Notes under the pieces: generated by a model | What the model was told of the DNA's origin: nothing | The model's database searches: none | The model's input: only the letters and a program-made list of their open reading frames with translations | Position numbers and translations under genes: made by a program | In this document: positions 7,902-17,190 of the stretch, one piece after another | Numbering within the stretch: the first letter of the stretch is position 1 | Layout of the letters: each line of letters begins with the position of its first letter | Origin: Candidatus Dojkabacteria bacterium | Lineage (GTDB): Bacteria; Patescibacteriota; Dojkabacteria; SC72; JAHDCA01 | Assembly (NCBI GenBank): GCA_027036675.1 | Contig: JALWDW010000024.1 | Span: 1 to 34,521, forward strand | Reading direction: 5' to 3' | DNA length: 34,521 bases

Positions 7902-8616
7902 CTTGACTCAAGCACGCCCGATAAGCGAGCTCAATGAGAAACTGGGGCTGGGTTTTTCAGACCTTGACCTTCTCAAGCAAGCCTTCGTTCACCGTTCCGC
8001 AACCAACGAAGTCAAATCTGGAAAACGACGCACTCACAACGAACGAGTGGAGTTTCTCGGCGACGCGGTGTTGGAGTTGATCATATCCGAATATTTATTC
8101 AGAACCTATCCGGATCGCACGGAGGGGGAGTTGACAAGCTTCCGTGCGGCGACGGTACGTACCGAAACTCTCGCCGAAACCGGTCGCGAATTGAAGCTCG
8201 GCGAGTATCTCACAATGTCCAAGGGTGAAGCGATCACCGGCGGTCGGGACAAGGACTACCTGCTGGCAAACACATTTGAAGCCTTGCTCGGCGCGCTTTA
8301 TCTGGATCAAGGACTGCAAGCGTGTGAAAAGTTTTTGCGCAAGCATTTGATCCCGAAAATAGACCATATTGTCCGATTCCGATTGGATATCGACGCAAAG
8401 ACGAAGTTCCAAGAGATAGTGCAAGCAAAGTATCACACGACGCCGACATATCGCCTGGTCAGAGCTGTCGGGCCAGATCACGATCGTGTTTTCACTATGG
8501 AGGTACTGGTGAACAAAAGGTCTTTTGGCGTAGGGGAGGGGAGAACAAAACAAAAAGCTCAGGAAGCCGCCGCCAACGCCGCACTGTCAAAGTTTGCACA
8601 GACCCGGACTGCATAA
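7864..8616 (+). CDS. rnc: Ribonuclease III
   Basis: The protein has about 250 residues. The RNase III domain carries the signature HNERVEFLGDAVLE and the second catalytic block LLANTFEALLGALYLD with its Asp/Glu metal ligands. A C-terminal double-stranded RNA-binding domain runs from about DAKTKFQEIVQAKY to the GEGRTKQKAQEAAANAAL helix. It processes rRNA precursors and cleaves double-stranded RNA. Possible starts are ATG at 7864, 7867 or 7885, and TTG at 7849. I use 7864; all lie within the 3' end of nusB in another frame, giving a short overlap. Confidence 0.95.
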   Translation: MMKNKNAMKKTTDLTQARPISELNEKLGLGFSDLDLLKQAFVHRSATNEVKSGKRRTHNERVEFLGDAVLELIISEYLFRTYPDRTEGELTSFRAATVRTETLAETGRELKLGEYLTMSKGEAITGGRDKDYLLANTFEALLGALYLDQGLQACEKFLRKHLIPKIDHIVRFRLDIDAKTKFQEIVQAKYHTTPTYRLVRAVGPDHDRVFTMEVLVNKRSFGVGEGRTKQKAQEAAANAALSKFAQTRTA

Positions 8617-8650
8617 TAGACCCATTTTACTGGAATATGCTCAGACGGTG

Positions 8651-8659
8651 TGCTACAAT
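8651..8659 (+). promoter_or_regulatory. Extended -10 promoter for rpsP
   Basis: TGCTACAAT matches the TGn-extended -10 form. It stands 37 bases before the rpsP ATG, with initiation near 8666. The upstream TTTACT/TGGAAT region is at best a weak -35. Confidence 0.5.
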
Positions 8660-8696
8660 TCACGAGTAAATTGAATAATATAGATTAATTACATAG

Positions 8697-9005
8697 ATGC
8701 TGAGATTGAGGCTTAAACGCACAGGTCGCAAAGGAGAACCACATTATCGCGTAGTAGTGATGCAGTCGACCAACCCTCGTGACGGTATGGCTGTCGAAGA
8801 GGTCGGGTACTACAATCCGAGGACGCAACCATCCACTTTCACGGTCAAGGAAGACAGGGTCAAATACTGGCTGAGTCAAGGTGCTCAACCGACGACGACC
8901 GTCCGTGCGTATCTTGTCAAGGCAGGATTGATGGAAGCGCCACGTAAGGGCTCCAAAAAACCTGTGGGCAAAAAGAAAAAGAAAGAAAGCTCACAAGAGG
9001 ATTAA
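8697..9005 (+). CDS. rpsP: 30S ribosomal protein bS16
   Basis: The 102-residue protein begins MLRLRLKRTGRKGEPHYRVVV, the bS16 N-terminal signature (M-x-x-I/L-R-L-x-R-x-G-x-K-x-x-P-x-Y-R). It continues with DGMAVEEVGYYNPR, YWLSQGAQPTTTV and the usual lysine-rich tail. bS16 stabilises the 5' domain of 16S rRNA. No Shine-Dalgarno sequence precedes the ATG. The KH-domain gene follows at a distance of about 100 bases. rpsP next to a KhpA-type KH gene is a common bacterial arrangement. Confidence 0.96.
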   Translation: MLRLRLKRTGRKGEPHYRVVVMQSTNPRDGMAVEEVGYYNPRTQPSTFTVKEDRVKYWLSQGAQPTTTVRAYLVKAGLMEAPRKGSKKPVGKKKKKESSQED

Positions 9006-9030
9006 ACCTCTTTTCCGATCTCAACTACCT

Positions 9031-9054
9031 TGTGATTTTCTATGTGATTTTCTA
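9031..9054 (+). repeat. Perfect 12-base tandem duplication
   Basis: TGTGATTTTCTA is present twice in direct succession between rpsP and the KH-domain gene. It looks like a recent slippage duplication in the spacer. No function is evident. Confidence 0.6.
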
Positions 9055-9103
9055 TATTCAGTGTATTTATATATATTAATTAATTTCATCAATCAATCTA
9101 GTC

Positions 9104-9517
9104 ATGACAGATATCAAAAACCTTATCACCACAATAGTAACGGGTATAGTGAACAATCCCGACGCAGTTTCGGTCACGGACAGAGAAAGCGCCGATTTCA
9201 AAGGGCTTACAATTTTCGAAATAGATGTCGCCCCCGAGGACAAAGGGATCTTGATCGGTCGCAAAGGGAAGACTATCAATAGCATCAGGGACATTGTACG
9301 CATCAGTGCGATCAGAAATGACGTTCGAGTAAGGGTTACCGTCCGTGATGATGAAAGGGATGAAAATGTTTCCACTTCACAAAGCGATGAAGTGGAGTCC
9401 GGTCAGCCGGAGCAGATTGATGTCGAGTCGCTTGAGACTCCTTCATCTGATGACGAAACAACCGAACCCGAGGTTGCAAGCGAAGAGGTCGAAGACATCC
9501 TTTCTGACGAGATATGA
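9104..9517 (+). CDS. khpA: KH-domain RNA-binding protein (KhpA-like)
   Basis: The first ~85 residues form a type II KH domain of the KhpA/YlqC family: IKNLITTIVTGIVNNPDAV, then IFEIDVAPEDKGILIGRKGK with the GRKG RNA-contact loop, then TINSIRDIVRISA. A ~50-residue acidic, Ser/Glu/Asp-rich C-terminal tail follows that ordinary KhpA proteins (about 75-80 residues) lack. KhpA with KhpB binds RNA and affects cell length in Firmicutes. Position after rpsP supports the call. Function in this lineage is not known. Confidence 0.85.
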   Translation: MTDIKNLITTIVTGIVNNPDAVSVTDRESADFKGLTIFEIDVAPEDKGILIGRKGKTINSIRDIVRISAIRNDVRVRVTVRDDERDENVSTSQSDEVESGQPEQIDVESLETPSSDDETTEPEVASEEVEDILSDEI

Positions 9518-9520
9518 AAC

Positions 9521-9574
9521 CCCTCCCGACCTGACGGTCGGGGAATCGGCTCAATAAACTTCGTTTGTTCAAAA
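9521..9574 (+). repeat. Interspersed repeat family B, copy 1, with perfect hairpin
   Basis: A 7-base stem (CCCGACC at 9525-9531 and GGTCGGG at 9536-9542) with a TGAC loop is followed by GGCTCAATAAACTTCGTTTG and TTCAAAA. The same arrangement recurs at 29733-29787. It lies right after the KH-domain stop codon. No T-run follows, so it is not a classical terminator. Confidence 0.6.
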
Positions 9575-9778
9575 TCTCTCTATACTATCCGGAAGAACAC
9601 TCACATCAGTGGCAAGTCATGTTCCTCATAGCATACGACGCTTCTATATGCTTACTGACACCGATGTCGTCGCCCGTATACACTCCAATTTCGTTTTCAC
9701 TTAGTTCAACACAGTGACCGATTTCGCGATTTAGGAGCTACTTCACAGGGGAGTTACGCCGGAGGCATTAATACAGGA

Positions 9779-10591
9779 TTACTCATTAAACTTCTGTGCC
9801 TTACTGTATACAAATTGTAAAACACTTTGCATAGTGGTATATGGCACAAATCCCTTTTCAATATCTATTGAACTATCCACTGTAATATTACTGGAATAGT
9901 AACCAGTCACCGTCAATGCAACCTCCCATTCATCGTCATAATTCGATTGACCGACATTTTCCAGACGCACTGAACTTATGACCACTAAATAGGGCGACAA
10001 ATCTTGCACCTCACTCAAAAAGTTTGCAATATCGTTATATTTGCCTTTATATATAAAGGGTCCGGAAACCATATCGTACCCCAATGCGTCACTTTTTCTA
10101 ACCTTTTTGGATAATGATGATTTTCCAGACTCATCCGCTATTAGCTTTTGCACACTCTTCTCCTCTTTTTTTGCAGAATTATCAGACTTTTTCTTGTCAC
10201 TTATCAATACCTCAGAGTTGGCGGAACTAAACCTCTGTAACAGTAAGCTGTTTTTTAACGCAAGTTGATCCACATATCCAGCAAACGATGATACCTCCAT
10301 ATCTTGAGGCATTACCATACTCAAACGTTCTTGATCCAGGTCCATTTGCACCTCATCCAAAGCATTCAAATCGTTTATATACTTCTGAGTTTTTACTATT
10401 TCGTCATCTAGTCTATGGATCTCATATCTGTCTGATTTAACTTTTTGTGTAAACGGTAATAATACGAAGAACAATACCATTATAAACACACTCAATCCTG
10501 TCAGCGCTATAACCCAATCTACGGAACGCATGATACGTTTCATTCTTTGGTGTTTTTCTTTTATCCTTTGTCTTTTTGTCTTATGTGCCAT
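9779..10591 (-). CDS. pilO: PilO-like type IV pilus inner-membrane assembly protein
   Basis: The protein has 270 residues from the ATG at 10591 (a TTG two codons upstream is possible). It has a basic cytoplasmic N-terminus, one membrane helix (about residues 25-47), a coiled coil (RLDDEIVKTQKYINDLNAL) and a C-terminal ferredoxin-like domain (YDMVSGPFIYKGKYNDIANFLS, then SSVRLEN). That is the PilO layout. A Lys/Ser-rich low-complexity linker of about 45 residues splits the periplasm-type part and is unusual. PilO pairs with PilN to align the pilus motor below the envelope. It is the last gene of the pilus locus, 14 bases after the pilN stop. Confidence 0.8.
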   Translation of the reverse strand: MAHKTKRQRIKEKHQRMKRIMRSVDWVIALTGLSVFIMVLFFVLLPFTQKVKSDRYEIHRLDDEIVKTQKYINDLNALDEVQMDLDQERLSMVMPQDMEVSSFAGYVDQLALKNSLLLQRFSSANSEVLISDKKKSDNSAKKEEKSVQKLIADESGKSSLSKKVRKSDALGYDMVSGPFIYKGKYNDIANFLSEVQDLSPYLVVISSVRLENVGQSNYDDEWEVALTVTGYYSSNITVDSSIDIEKGFVPYTTMQSVLQFVYSKAQKFNE

Positions 10592-10605
10592 CTTCAAAAT
10601 ATCCC

Positions 10606-11463
10606 CTAAAGTCGTTTTTTACTGAAAACAGTGGAATTCAATTTGCCGTTGAATATAAATGTAGCCTCATCATCGCCTGCGGTAAATGACGACAATGCTA
10701 CACTATCCACTGCCGGATCGACACTTAACAAATACCATAACTCCGCCAAGGATTCAACAGAATCGCCATTACCCTCTATTGTAAAAGTAAGATCTTGACT
10801 TATGGATATTGAAGATAATGTTCCGTATCCTTCTATCCTCTGTTGCCAATATTCAAGTGTGTGCTTTGGATCATATGTCTTGATCTCCAGTTGATCAACT
10901 ATGGCCAACCTTTTTTTCAATGTTTCATTTTTCTTGTTCTTTAGAGCCTGTCCATTCAATTCACGCTGAATGGAATCCAATCGTCTCTTACGCTCATCCA
11001 ACGATCTGTGCAACAGCAATGTAGCAACAAACATAGTGAACCCAATGAACATGATAATCATCAAGAAGGCCAATATGCCAATACTACTTTTACCCTGCTG
11101 TTGATCCGCCTCAAGTTCCTCCAAGGAAGGTGTCGGAGTAAGATCCAACGTACCATACGTAATGTTATAGATCCGTTTTTTTCTATCCGAGGGTTTACGA
11201 GTGTTATGCGTACGATTGTGTTTTTTATTTCGTTTTGTTTCTGTCTTTTTGCTTTGTCCTCGAGAATCCTTGCCGTCATCATATGTGTCAGATTCATCAT
11301 GATTCTCCAGTTGATCGGTCTGAGTTTTCACCTTGACATCATTGGGCACAACTATATTGTCAACATCTGATGCCACCTCGTCTTTCATAGTCACTTTCAA
11401 ATCTTCAGATTCCTTTGTATCTTGACGACTTTGTTGTGTATCATGTTTATCTTGTTTCATCAT
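10606..11463 (-). CDS. pilN: PilN-like type IV pilus assembly protein with long disordered N-terminus
   Basis: The 285-residue protein has one membrane helix at about 128-151 (GILAFLMIIMFIGFTMFVATLLL), then a coiled coil (RSLDERKRRLDSIQRELNG) and a compact C-terminal domain, as in PilN. Typical PilN is near 180 residues. The extra ~100 residues are an Asp/Lys/Thr-rich disordered head. Residues just before the helix (YNITYGTLDLTPTPSLEELE) resemble the short PilN cytoplasmic motif that docks into PilM. It lies between pilM and pilO, the standard order. Confidence 0.8.
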   Translation of the reverse strand: MMKQDKHDTQQSRQDTKESEDLKVTMKDEVASDVDNIVVPNDVKVKTQTDQLENHDESDTYDDGKDSRGQSKKTETKRNKKHNRTHNTRKPSDRKKRIYNITYGTLDLTPTPSLEELEADQQQGKSSIGILAFLMIIMFIGFTMFVATLLLHRSLDERKRRLDSIQRELNGQALKNKKNETLKKRLAIVDQLEIKTYDPKHTLEYWQQRIEGYGTLSSISISQDLTFTIEGNGDSVESLAELWYLLSVDPAVDSVALSSFTAGDDEATFIFNGKLNSTVFSKKRL

Positions 11464-11499
11464 ATTTGAGTATTTGACAGCCTCCGGAATAAAGGTCTA

Positions 11500-12534
11500 T
11501 CAATTATTTTTTTGTGCTAGTCCGATCGCAACAGCGTAAGAAGGGTGATTTTTGTCAACTAAATTGACATATTTTTCAGGAATCTGTATCCCTTCCCAGG
11601 GATTCGCCACCTCAGACTCTATACCAAGTTCTTGCGTCATGAAATCCGCCAACCCAGGTAATAACGCTCCGTCACCACATAGCTCAGCTTTCGAAGGTAA
11701 TTGCATCAAGTACTTAGTCTTATAAAACTCCAACGCTTTGTTGATCTCTACGATTATACTTTTCAACACAGGCGAAAGAGCAGAGTACACCTTTCCTTCC
11801 AATACGTCAGGCAAGACTCCGTAGTTCCTTTTATACTCTTCGGCTTGATTGTAATCAAAATTGAACTGGTTTATCAACGTTTGAGTCAATACGTCCGAAC
11901 CAATCGGTATACTCTGAGAGAAAACCAAAAAGCCGTTCCTGATAATACTTAGATCTGTGGCGCCGGCACCGAAATCCAGCATCACCATATGTTCATTCTT
12001 TACAGCTCTATACAAAGCTCGACCAACAGCGACCGGCTCTGTCTCCACTGCAATAGGATCAAGCCCGGCTCTATCCACTACATCGAGATATATATTAACA
12101 ACACTTTTTGGCGCCGCGACGAGAAGTACCTGAAAAGCGTTTTGTGTTTCGTTGAATCCAACTTTTACAGCTGACATCTGGACTTTATCAATAGAAATAG
12201 GCAAAAGTTGCTTGGCCTCGTAAAAGATAACACTTGGGATTTCATCTTCTTTGATCCCCGGTAATTCTACAAATCTTGTATATACTGATGATTCAGGCAA
12301 CGCGATGACAACTCTTTTATTTCTAATCCCACTTGAATCGTACAACGCCTTGACTGCGTCAGCCAGCTGTATCTGATGCTTTTCGTCTATGCTTCCAACT
12401 ACGCCATGTGGGGTCGCCTGGCTCCCTACATTTACCAAGGATTGTTTTTCAGTATCAATCCCAGACAGCTCGATTGCTTTAACTGTGTGGGTCCCGAAAT
12501 CCAGGCCTACATGTTGCGGGATTTTCTTTGACAT
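11500..12534 (-). CDS. pilM: PilM, actin-like type IV pilus assembly ATPase
   Basis: The 344-residue FtsA/actin-fold protein has the phosphate-1 motif GLDFGTHTVKAIEL near residue 10 and phosphate-2 MLDFGAGATDLSII. The internal IALPESSVYTRFVELPG and LCGDGALLPGLADFM blocks are typical of PilM. It is cytoplasmic and binds PilN while contacting the motor ring. Length is normal. A gap of 87 bases separates it from the DUF4215 gene; a weak TTGCAA-like -35 is present there, but I cannot assign a firm promoter. Confidence 0.93.
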   Translation of the reverse strand: MSKKIPQHVGLDFGTHTVKAIELSGIDTEKQSLVNVGSQATPHGVVGSIDEKHQIQLADAVKALYDSSGIRNKRVVIALPESSVYTRFVELPGIKEDEIPSVIFYEAKQLLPISIDKVQMSAVKVGFNETQNAFQVLLVAAPKSVVNIYLDVVDRAGLDPIAVETEPVAVGRALYRAVKNEHMVMLDFGAGATDLSIIRNGFLVFSQSIPIGSDVLTQTLINQFNFDYNQAEEYKRNYGVLPDVLEGKVYSALSPVLKSIIVEINKALEFYKTKYLMQLPSKAELCGDGALLPGLADFMTQELGIESEVANPWEGIQIPEKYVNLVDKNHPSYAVAIGLAQKNN

Positions 12535-12621
12535 AGGGCAGTTTCAGATGAAATTAAGATAATAAAGTCTAACTGAAAAAGAGGTATATTGCAAGTATGA
12601 TACCTGCTGATGCCAAACCTA

Positions 12622-14730
12622 CTACTTGATTCCAATTTCCTGTTTGTACCCGCCCACACCGGTGTAATACTCCGACGCTAACTCAAAGTATTTGTTGCTA
12701 CGCGCAACCAAAAGAGTAGGGTACAGATCACCCAATGTCGATACCGTAGATCGACCGTTAGATATACTCCCGCGTGCATAAAGCGTGCCGGATACTTTCA
12801 ACCCGTCAGAAGCGTACGTAGCGGCAGTGTCCGGCAATATATTGATATCCCCGTCAGCAATAAACACTCCGTCCAATAAATCATACTTGGTATGACAAGT
12901 AGGTGGGGACTGTCTGTTCACACATTCATTACTTTCGTGATTGATCCCGTCGTCTACCGTAATATCGCCGCTTACTATAAAAGTGCAGCCATTCTCGATA
13001 CCATCGCTCTCGACATCCGTATCTATCGTCAAATTCCCGTCAATCATGAATATCGTATTACGATCACATACAAAAGACTCGGAAGAACCGGGCTGTGTGT
13101 TACGAACCAACGAGATGTTGTGGTCAAAGGTGTAGACTATCGCCCCTGTCGCCGGAAGGCTGACTAAATTGCCACCAAGAAGGTTGGACGACTTACCATA
13201 AACACTATTGCCAGTCATGGCAAACTTGCCGGATATATTTGGATTATCGGTGATCACATCCTGATACTCGTCATACATCGATGTCGAACGTGTCTTGAAA
13301 TCATAATTGTACATGAGTAATGCTGTAGGACTGCCAGAGGATTCGCGATCCAAATCATTGTTATCCGATGAACTGTGATGTGTCATGATCAATTCGGAGC
13401 CCTTGTACAATTCGTTCTTGGTCAAATCAAATGGGACTATAGCTTCTTCGGGACTCAATACCGTCCCACTACCGCTTAGTGATGTCGGGATACCGGACAC
13501 TATACGGTCGTAACCATAGACCGAGCCACCACGAGACACCCACCACGTCTTTTCCTCTATCTGACACGAAGAACCGCAACCATCACCATCGATCGTGTTC
13601 CCGTCATCGCATTGCTCATTGTAGGGAGCAATGGTTTGGACGATGCTATCTCCGCACACGGCATTCTTGCATGCGTTGGAACAATCATCGTCGTTGATAC
13701 TGTTACCATCATCACATTCTTCCGTACCTTCCTTCGTACCATTGCCACATACCGGAGCCGTACTGGCTGTAAATGTGACACTACACTCGACAGGGTACCA
13801 ACAATAGTCACGGACCACTGCAACTACAGTCTGAGCATCACTTCTGTTCTCAACTCTGTAATATACTGGGTCCCATGGGCTTGCAGCATCTTTCAGAGCC
13901 CATGCCTCATTAAACGGCAACTTCCATGACCACGACTTACCTATGGAAGGGTTTGCACCCGATGCATGAACACCCCACAGTATCTCGCTGATCGTGTAAT
14001 TTGTTGTGGTAGATACTCGCAGTATTTCACCCGCTGTATATGTACCGTCTCCGGCTTGCCAACCTCCACTACCGTTCGATTCCTCCAAATGTATTTCACA
14101 TACATGCCCAGAGTTTCTACAATAATTCGTCATCACACCTGTTTTTAAATAAGTATCATGCCAAGCCCCAGTAGTATCTTCCCACCTATAGTAAAGATTC
14201 CAGTCTGTTCTACCTGACCAATCACAATAACCACCCGGCTTTTCTCTATAACGCAAATCTAAAAAATCAGGAAATATACTCTGGGTCCAGCCCGCTCCAC
14301 CACGGCCAACCAAATATCTATCAAATGCATATTCTTCAATACCTTGCTCAGAGATGGTAAAGTTACTTCCCGGTGGGTGACCGCATACTTGGGATCCGTT
14401 ACCTTCCATGTGGTGCAATACTACAGCCTTGACAGGTAGTTTATCAGTATAACCATTACCGGGTATTTGAGTATCGGAAAACAACCATACAGATATATTT
14501 GCAGACGTACCACACATGCAATTTCTAACCACATCTCCAGCACTTACGTTGTAAGGATCTGTCGCATATGGATCGTCACCTGGATTGCCCAATGGGTGAT
14601 TGGCATTTACCACTGATGATTGAAATATGGAAAACATAAACAATACTGCAGTCAAAATCAACACAATAAATACCCGATAAACAAGCCAGAGATTCTCACG
14701 CTGTTTATAATTTTTGTATCTACTCGTCAT
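12622..14730 (-). CDS. Large secreted DUF4215 (Myxococcus cysteine-rich repeat) protein of the pilus locus
   Basis: The 702-residue protein starts with a signal or anchor helix (about 18-37). A Cys- and Trp-rich region follows (about 65-320). Two DUF4215/Myxococcus cysteine-rich repeats lie at about 328-390, recognised by the pattern CGNG...EECDDGN...DDDCSNAC and QCDDGNTIDGDGCGSSC. A long beta-rich C-terminal part (400-702) holds ITVDDG and LTIDTDVES repeats suggestive of a beta-solenoid. It sits between the PilX-like gene and pilM, 21 bases after the former. Position and length suggest a pilus-tip adhesin or PilY1-like role. That is inference, since no von Willebrand A or PilY1 propeller motif is visible. 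Confidence 0.75.
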   Translation of the reverse strand: MTSRYKNYKQRENLWLVYRVFIVLILTAVLFMFSIFQSSVVNANHPLGNPGDDPYATDPYNVSAGDVVRNCMCGTSANISVWLFSDTQIPGNGYTDKLPVKAVVLHHMEGNGSQVCGHPPGSNFTISEQGIEEYAFDRYLVGRGGAGWTQSIFPDFLDLRYREKPGGYCDWSGRTDWNLYYRWEDTTGAWHDTYLKTGVMTNYCRNSGHVCEIHLEESNGSGGWQAGDGTYTAGEILRVSTTTNYTISEILWGVHASGANPSIGKSWSWKLPFNEAWALKDAASPWDPVYYRVENRSDAQTVVAVVRDYCWYPVECSVTFTASTAPVCGNGTKEGTEECDDGNSINDDDCSNACKNAVCGDSIVQTIAPYNEQCDDGNTIDGDGCGSSCQIEEKTWWVSRGGSVYGYDRIVSGIPTSLSGSGTVLSPEEAIVPFDLTKNELYKGSELIMTHHSSSDNNDLDRESSGSPTALLMYNYDFKTRSTSMYDEYQDVITDNPNISGKFAMTGNSVYGKSSNLLGGNLVSLPATGAIVYTFDHNISLVRNTQPGSSESFVCDRNTIFMIDGNLTIDTDVESDGIENGCTFIVSGDITVDDGINHESNECVNRQSPPTCHTKYDLLDGVFIADGDINILPDTAATYASDGLKVSGTLYARGSISNGRSTVSTLGDLYPTLLVARSNKYFELASEYYTGVGGYKQEIGIK

Positions 14731-14751
14731 ACATACTGTCCACGAAATAAA

Positions 14752-15714
14752 TTATTGAATACTTCCGCCTCCACTAAATAATAAAAAATCGAAAACGCTC
14801 GGAGCAACAGAGTCGGTAGGCAATACCATTTTTTTCGCACGAAAGACGCCGTCGCAATTCACTTCTGCTCGTGCCAATGCGCTGCCAAAGCCATTCCTGC
14901 AAGACTCGGCGCTGTAATCTCCATCAACGATCATGTCCGCGCCTATGGGAAGCAGACGCAACGAACGGAGCACGTATGTATTTGATCCAACAGTCTTCGT
15001 TTCCGTATCCACGACTATATTATTGTTGGTTGCCACTACCCAGTTTCCAGTCCAGGGCGCGCCACATGAAGACGTAGTTGTATTTAGACAATAGCCTGTC
15101 ACGTCATCGTTATCGTATGGTTTATATGCAGTGATCTGACCGGTTGCATCTACTGTCGCATAAATCTTGGTCACAAGCACACCAGCAATATTGTTCGATA
15201 TATCGGAAAATTTCAGAGTCAATGAGCAACCAGTATATGGCGTGCCGCTTGTACTTTCCGAAGTGAATGCAAACGGGACATCTTTGTGTAAAACGATGTC
15301 CCTAATCTCCCTACGGTCTGTGATTGTCAATTTGACATTATCAACAGTACCTGAACACTCAAAAACTTCTTCGATATGATCTACGTCCAAAACTTCGGCC
15401 AAATCCCCATAGCCAGCAGCGTCACTCCCTGTAACGACACAGACTTCGTCTCCAGATGCCACCTGTGGAGCACATACACTCGTACCCAAGACCGAGGCAA
15501 TATCACGAGTTGCAAATAGATCCAATACAGCATCAGCACTTGCCAAAGACTGATCCGACTTTCTTTCCTGTAAAACCCTTTGTCTATCACGCATCGTACG
15601 TGACACTATTGCCATGGCCAAAATCGCTCCGACCACCAATACTACCAGTACAATCAAAAGAGCCTGAGCTTGATAACGACCGCTTTTACAAGGATACTTC
15701 AAAAGACGCCTCAT
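14752..15714 (-). CDS. PilX-like minor pilus component
   Basis: The protein has about 320 residues from the ATG at 15714 (a TTG at 15729 is also in frame). A short basic head (MRRLLKYPCKSGRYQ) precedes a hydrophobic helix (ALLIVLVVLVVGAILAMAIVS) that runs into an alpha-helical stalk (RDRQRVLQERKSDQSLASADA). This is the PilX N-terminal form, which lacks the Glu+5 of other prepilins. The large C-terminal domain has several Cys residues. Location beside PilV- and PilW-like genes supports a minor-pilin or priming-complex role. Confidence 0.65.
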   Translation of the reverse strand: MRRLLKYPCKSGRYQAQALLIVLVVLVVGAILAMAIVSRTMRDRQRVLQERKSDQSLASADAVLDLFATRDIASVLGTSVCAPQVASGDEVCVVTGSDAAGYGDLAEVLDVDHIEEVFECSGTVDNVKLTITDRREIRDIVLHKDVPFAFTSESTSGTPYTGCSLTLKFSDISNNIAGVLVTKIYATVDATGQITAYKPYDNDDVTGYCLNTTTSSCGAPWTGNWVVATNNNIVVDTETKTVGSNTYVLRSLRLLPIGADMIVDGDYSAESCRNGFGSALARAEVNCDGVFRAKKMVLPTDSVAPSVFDFLLFSGGGSIQ

Positions 15715-15776
15715 AGCGTTCAAGATCAATTTACTTATGATTAATTTATCATCTTAACTCAAACAAAGCAAGCACG

Positions 15777-16523
15777 TTACTCATTGTTAAAGATAACCAC
15801 CTGTCTTACCACATCTGGGTTCACTATACTGTTACTTCCAGACAACCATTTATGTGGAGTTATGACATAGTTGATCACGAAATAAGACCCGCTCGCCTGA
15901 TCTCCAGCCAAGTCAATATATTCCACAGAAAACTCGCTTATATCCGTACTACCTGTATTCAATACTTGAAATGAAGTTCGAAACCGATTATTAACAATAC
16001 CGTTGATTGTTGGAGCAAAACAATCTTGATCCGCAGCCGACGAAGACATTGTAGCTCTCAGCAAATAACGTGGAGATTCGGTATGACCGGACGAAATATC
16101 ATTGAAATACGCGAAACAGACTGTCTTACTGTGATCAGATAAAAGCTGAAAATGTACTTCATTGGCTGAAGTTGAATCAGCGGCAGACAACTCGGTATAA
16201 ATAGGGTTGACACTGCTTATCGAACCATCATCAAAGTATCTATTTTGCACATCAAAATATTTAATCGTATCTGGATCTGCAGATTGAAAATTCCTGTATA
16301 ACGTAGTTTCTACAAATTTCGATTCTTGCCGTGCTATAGTCTTTGCTCTTGTCGCAGTAGAAACTTTGACTAGTGACACCAATATTCGTGTTGAAAGCAA
16401 TATAAGCACACCCAATACCACCATCACCATCAGTAACTCTATCATGCTATACGTCCTATACGCACATGTATGAGTCTTTTTTATCAGTCGGTTTTTTAGT
16501 TTTCTTATAAGGATAGTTCCCAT
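15777..16523 (-). CDS. PilW/PulJ-like minor prepilin
   Basis: The 248-residue protein starts at ATG 16523; TTG 16526 is also in frame. It has a type III signal: basic head, then T|YSMIELLMVMVVLGVLILLS, with Glu at +5 and Tyr at +1 but Thr instead of Gly at -1. A long C-terminal domain with SEFSVEYIDLAGD follows. Length and place after the PilV-like gene fit PilW/GspJ, a subunit of the pilus initiation complex. The stop of the upstream gene lies about 5 bases away. Confidence 0.72.
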   Translation of the reverse strand: MGTILIRKLKNRLIKKTHTCAYRTYSMIELLMVMVVLGVLILLSTRILVSLVKVSTATRAKTIARQESKFVETTLYRNFQSADPDTIKYFDVQNRYFDDGSISSVNPIYTELSAADSTSANEVHFQLLSDHSKTVCFAYFNDISSGHTESPRYLLRATMSSSAADQDCFAPTINGIVNNRFRTSFQVLNTGSTDISEFSVEYIDLAGDQASGSYFVINYVITPHKWLSGSNSIVNPDVVRQVVIFNNE

Positions 16524-16528
16524 CAAAA

Positions 16529-17161
16529 CTATTGTCTATATATTGGTACCGAAACAGAAGATACATACTCTACTGCCGGTACAAAATCACAAGCACGAGT
16601 ACCACCTTCACATTGTTTATACCCCGTAACCACCTTTATCAACAAGACTGCAGAATCTATATCATTGACATTATTTGGGATGCACATTATCCTGAAAACC
16701 TGATCAGCCACCAGTTTCTCTCTGTTTGATGTACCTGTTGGCGGTGGATAATATCCGTTGTAAGTATATATACTTGGACAATTTCCCGCTTCATAATTGT
16801 CATAAGTACATGGAGATATAAATGTTCCTGCATCTTTCCTTATGGCAGGCGAGTCGTAAGAGCCAATGATATAATAACACTTTCCCAGTCCACTGTCAGA
16901 CCCGTTTGTAATCCACGGAAACGACGGGTTTACCTCTGTATCCTTCGAAACGGCTCCACGTACCATTTCTGCAGCAACTTTGGCTTCCTGAGTTAATACG
17001 TCATACCTGTCGTTTTGAACTTCCATTTTCAAAGCGATGGACGCCATCGACAAAAATGCTGCGCTTGCCAAACCAAGCACAATCAAGGCAAACAATACCT
17101 CGATCATCCCAAACCCGTTGTATTTGCTTATCTTTGACTTTCTCATACCTTTATATCTCAT
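16529..17161 (-). CDS. PilV/GspI-like minor prepilin
   Basis: The leader is basic with the cleavage motif NG|FGMIEVLFALIVLGLASAA, including canonical Gly at -1 and Glu at +5. The LF-ALIVLGL run is typical of PilV/GspI. Starts are possible at TTG 17194, ATG 17161 and ATG 17146; I use 17161 (210 residues). From 17194 it would overlap the stop of the FimT-like gene, implying coupling. The C-terminal domain has several Cys (CYYIIGSY, SPCTYDN, GNCPS, KQCEGGTRACDF). Confidence 0.72.
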   Translation of the reverse strand: MRYKGMRKSKISKYNGFGMIEVLFALIVLGLASAAFLSMASIALKMEVQNDRYDVLTQEAKVAAEMVRGAVSKDTEVNPSFPWITNGSDSGLGKCYYIIGSYDSPAIRKDAGTFISPCTYDNYEAGNCPSIYTYNGYYPPPTGTSNREKLVADQVFRIMCIPNNVNDIDSAVLLIKVVTGYKQCEGGTRACDFVPAVEYVSSVSVPIYRQ

Positions 17162-17190
17162 ATTGTACTTTACCCATAGACAATGTTTCC

